DNA from: Streptomyces sp. SID12501
GTDB taxonomy: Bacteria; Actinomycetota; Actinomycetes; Streptomycetales; Streptomycetaceae
Assembly (NCBI RefSeq): GCF_010550245.1
Contig: NZ_JAAGLU010000007.1
Coordinates: 186,001 to 250,000 of the forward strand
Direction of reading: 5' to 3'
Length of the DNA: 64,000 nucleotides
The position numbers and the translations under genes were made by a program. Shown here in pieces: positions 62,443 through 64,000 of this stretch. Numbering within the stretch: the first letter of the stretch is position 1; every line of letters begins with the position of its first letter. The notes under the pieces are model-generated. The model had not been told where the DNA came from and ran no database searches. It was given only the letters and a program-made list of their open reading frames with translations.

Positions 62443-63323
62443 CGACGACCGTCGTCGAGACCAAGGGCCGTCGCCTGATGCCGCGTTGGCGTGACTACGG
62501 CCGCCCGCGCGAGCTGGCCGTCCGTTATCTGTTCCTCCTCCTGGTGCTCGGCCTCACCGTGGGCCCGCTGCTGTGGCAGCTGCTGGCCTCCCTGAAGGGC
62601 ACGAGCGAGGACGTCTTCGGCGCGAACGCCACCCTGCTGCCGCACGACCCGACCCTGCGCGCGTACCGGACGGTCTTCGACCAGGTGCCGGTGTGGTCGT
62701 ACATCAAGAACAGCCTGATCGTGGTCGCCCTGTCGGTCACCAGCCAGCTGGTCTTCTCCACGACGGCCGGCTACATGCTCTCCAAGCCCTCCTGGAAGGG
62801 CCGCAGGGCGGTCTGGGTGGTGCTGATCGCCTCGATGATGTTCCCCTTCGAGTCGATCATGGTCTCGCTGTTCATCAGCATCCGCGACCTGGGCCTGGTC
62901 GACAGCCTGGCCGGCGTGTGGCTGCCGGGCTTCGTCGGCGCCATCAACGTGATGCTGATGCGCGGCGCGTTCCTCGCGGTCCCGCGCGAGATCGAGGACT
63001 CGGCGATGCTGGACGGCGCGAACGAGTGGCAACGCTTCAAGTACCTGTATCTGCCGTCCGCGTGGGGCGCGATCATGGTGGTCGTCATCAACACCTTCAT
63101 CAGCGCCTGGGACGACTTCCTGTGGCCGCTGATCGTGCTGCGCTCCGAGAGCAACATGACGCTCACACTGGGGCTTTCACGCCTGCAGAGCTCGTCGTTC
63201 GGCTACGACCAGCGGATGGTCATGGCCGGTTCGGTGATCTCCGTGGTCCCGGTGCTGGTGCTGTTCGTGATCACGCAGCGGTGGTTCTACCGGGGGGTGG
63301 CTTCGGGGGCCGTGAAGCTGTGA
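62439..63323 (+). CDS. Sugar ABC transporter permease, MalG type (mannoside cluster)
   Basis: A 294-residue permease; EAA loop IEDSAMLDGANEWQRFKYLYLPS, where the usual EAA is EDSA. The ATG overlaps the preceding stop by four bases. No ATPase gene follows, so a shared MsiK-like ATPase is expected. Confidence 0.88.
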   Translation: MTTTVVETKGRRLMPRWRDYGRPRELAVRYLFLLLVLGLTVGPLLWQLLASLKGTSEDVFGANATLLPHDPTLRAYRTVFDQVPVWSYIKNSLIVVALSVTSQLVFSTTAGYMLSKPSWKGRRAVWVVLIASMMFPFESIMVSLFISIRDLGLVDSLAGVWLPGFVGAINVMLMRGAFLAVPREIEDSAMLDGANEWQRFKYLYLPSAWGAIMVVVINTFISAWDDFLWPLIVLRSESNMTLTLGLSRLQSSSFGYDQRMVMAGSVISVVPVLVLFVITQRWFYRGVASGAVKL

Positions 63324-63461
63324 AGTTGTGAGGCTTTGAGGACGAGGGGCGGGTGGGGAGACATCGTGTGCCTCGATGTCCGCCGGCCTTGTGACACCCC
63401 TGTGGCCGGAACTATGGCCTCCATCACAGGCGCCGGGTTCACACCCTGATCAGATGGCCGG

Positions 63462-64000
63462 ATGCGTAGACGCGCCCCCCTCCGCCGCCCGGCTCTCGCC
63501 AGGACCGCCCCCTTCCTGTCGGCCCTCGCCGCGACCGCTCTGCTGCTCACGGCCTGCGGGACGGAACACGCGGGCACCGGGAACACCGGCGCCGGCACGG
63601 CCGAATCGCCGTCCCCTGTGCAGGTCGACGATCCGGGCAAGGACGGCGTACGGATCACCTCCCTGACCCTCCCGTCGACCTCGCCCCCGACCTCACCCTC
63701 GCCCCCGACCTCTCCCTCGCCCACCCGCAGCTACTCCGTCTCCGCCGACAGCCTCGACCCCGGCGCGGACTCGGGGATCATGGCCACCTACGAGGTCACC
63801 AACAAGGGCACCGAGACCCTGACCTACTGGGTCGTCTTCACCTTCATGAGCGGTGACGGCGCGGCCGTGGCCGCCCAGTCCGCGACCGTGCGCGACGTCG
63901 GCCCCGGGAAGACCGTGCGGGGCAGGGTCCAGGTCGGGGAACTGCCGCCCGCCGCGCCAAGGGTGACGCAGGCCAAGGTGCTCGAAGTGACCAAGGTGCC
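63462..64000 (+). CDS. Lipoprotein, partial at window end
   Basis: An open frame of 179 codons running off the window. The lipoprotein signal MRRRAPLRRPALARTAPFLS continues to lipobox LLTACG; then a Thr/Ser/Pro linker with repeats of TSPSPP, then an Ig-like domain (MATYEVTNKGTETLTYWVVF and VRDVGPGKTVRGRV) similar to FxLYD/DUF4352-type surface domains. Function unknown. Confidence 0.75.
   Translation, partial: MRRRAPLRRPALARTAPFLSALAATALLLTACGTEHAGTGNTGAGTAESPSPVQVDDPGKDGVRITSLTLPSTSPPTSPSPPTSPSPTRSYSVSADSLDPGADSGIMATYEVTNKGTETLTYWVVFTFMSGDGAAVAAQSATVRDVGPGKTVRGRVQVGELPPAAPRVTQAKVLEVTKV

Overview
The window is high-GC actinomycete chromosome, almost certainly Streptomyces or a close relative. 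Evidence: GC-rich third codon positions, many GTG starts, LacI/ROK-style sugar regulons, CUT1 sugar ABC importers without their own ATPase, ANTAR/STAS regulators, a DUF397 remnant and a Tn3-family transposon of actinomycete type. No tRNA, rRNA or CRISPR array was seen.

Layout. (1) 1-2.0 kb: small accessory genes (serine hydrolase, KTSC protein, nucleotidyltransferase). (2) 2.3-17.1 kb: a glycan-use cluster. A secreted GH32 levanase faces a LacI regulator, followed on the same strand by a CUT1 ABC importer (binding protein and two permeases), a GH3, a cytosolic GH32 and a Tat-exported GH30 with CBM-like domains. (3) 17.3-28.4 kb: a segment bounded by two direct copies of a ~130-bp sequence. 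It holds gene remnants, a protein with an N-terminal motif seen in contractile-injection-system cargo, and a second fructan locus: a near-duplicate levanase with a monooxygenase-like gene, a PfkB sugar kinase, an FrcBCA-like fructose importer and a second LacI. A palindromic operator TGTCATCGATGACA (or a one-base variant) lies upstream of both levanases and between the kinase and the importer, so these genes look like one regulon: levan is cut outside the cell, and fructose is imported and phosphorylated.

(4) 29.6-33.1 kb: a STAS protein and three GAF-ANTAR proteins. (5) 33.9-45.4 kb: a FAD monooxygenase gene cut in two by an intact-looking 10,244-bp Tn3-family transposon (51-bp inverted repeats, 5-bp target duplication GTGTA, TnpA, a tyrosine recombinase and its palindromic site). 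Removing the element and one target copy restores the reading frame exactly. Its cargo is the most interesting part of the window: an MFS exporter, a 47-residue peptide gene, and three tandem diverged paralogues with an HExxH motif resembling HExxH peptide-modifying enzymes. This looks like a small, mobile ribosomal-peptide (RiPP) pathway that I do not recognise as described.

(6) 45.5-53.5 kb: a TetR regulator with five tiled operators facing the broken monooxygenase, an AI-2E family protein, an acyltransferase, a Nudix hydrolase, a winged-helix protein, decayed DUF433 and pentapeptide genes, a coiled-coil protein and a RelE/Phd-type toxin-antitoxin pair. (7) 52.7-63.3 kb: a mannoside-use cluster (SIS isomerase, RpiR regulator, GH38 alpha-mannosidase, a His-rich protein, another ATPase-less CUT1 importer) with shared candidate RpiR sites. 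The window ends inside a lipoprotein gene.
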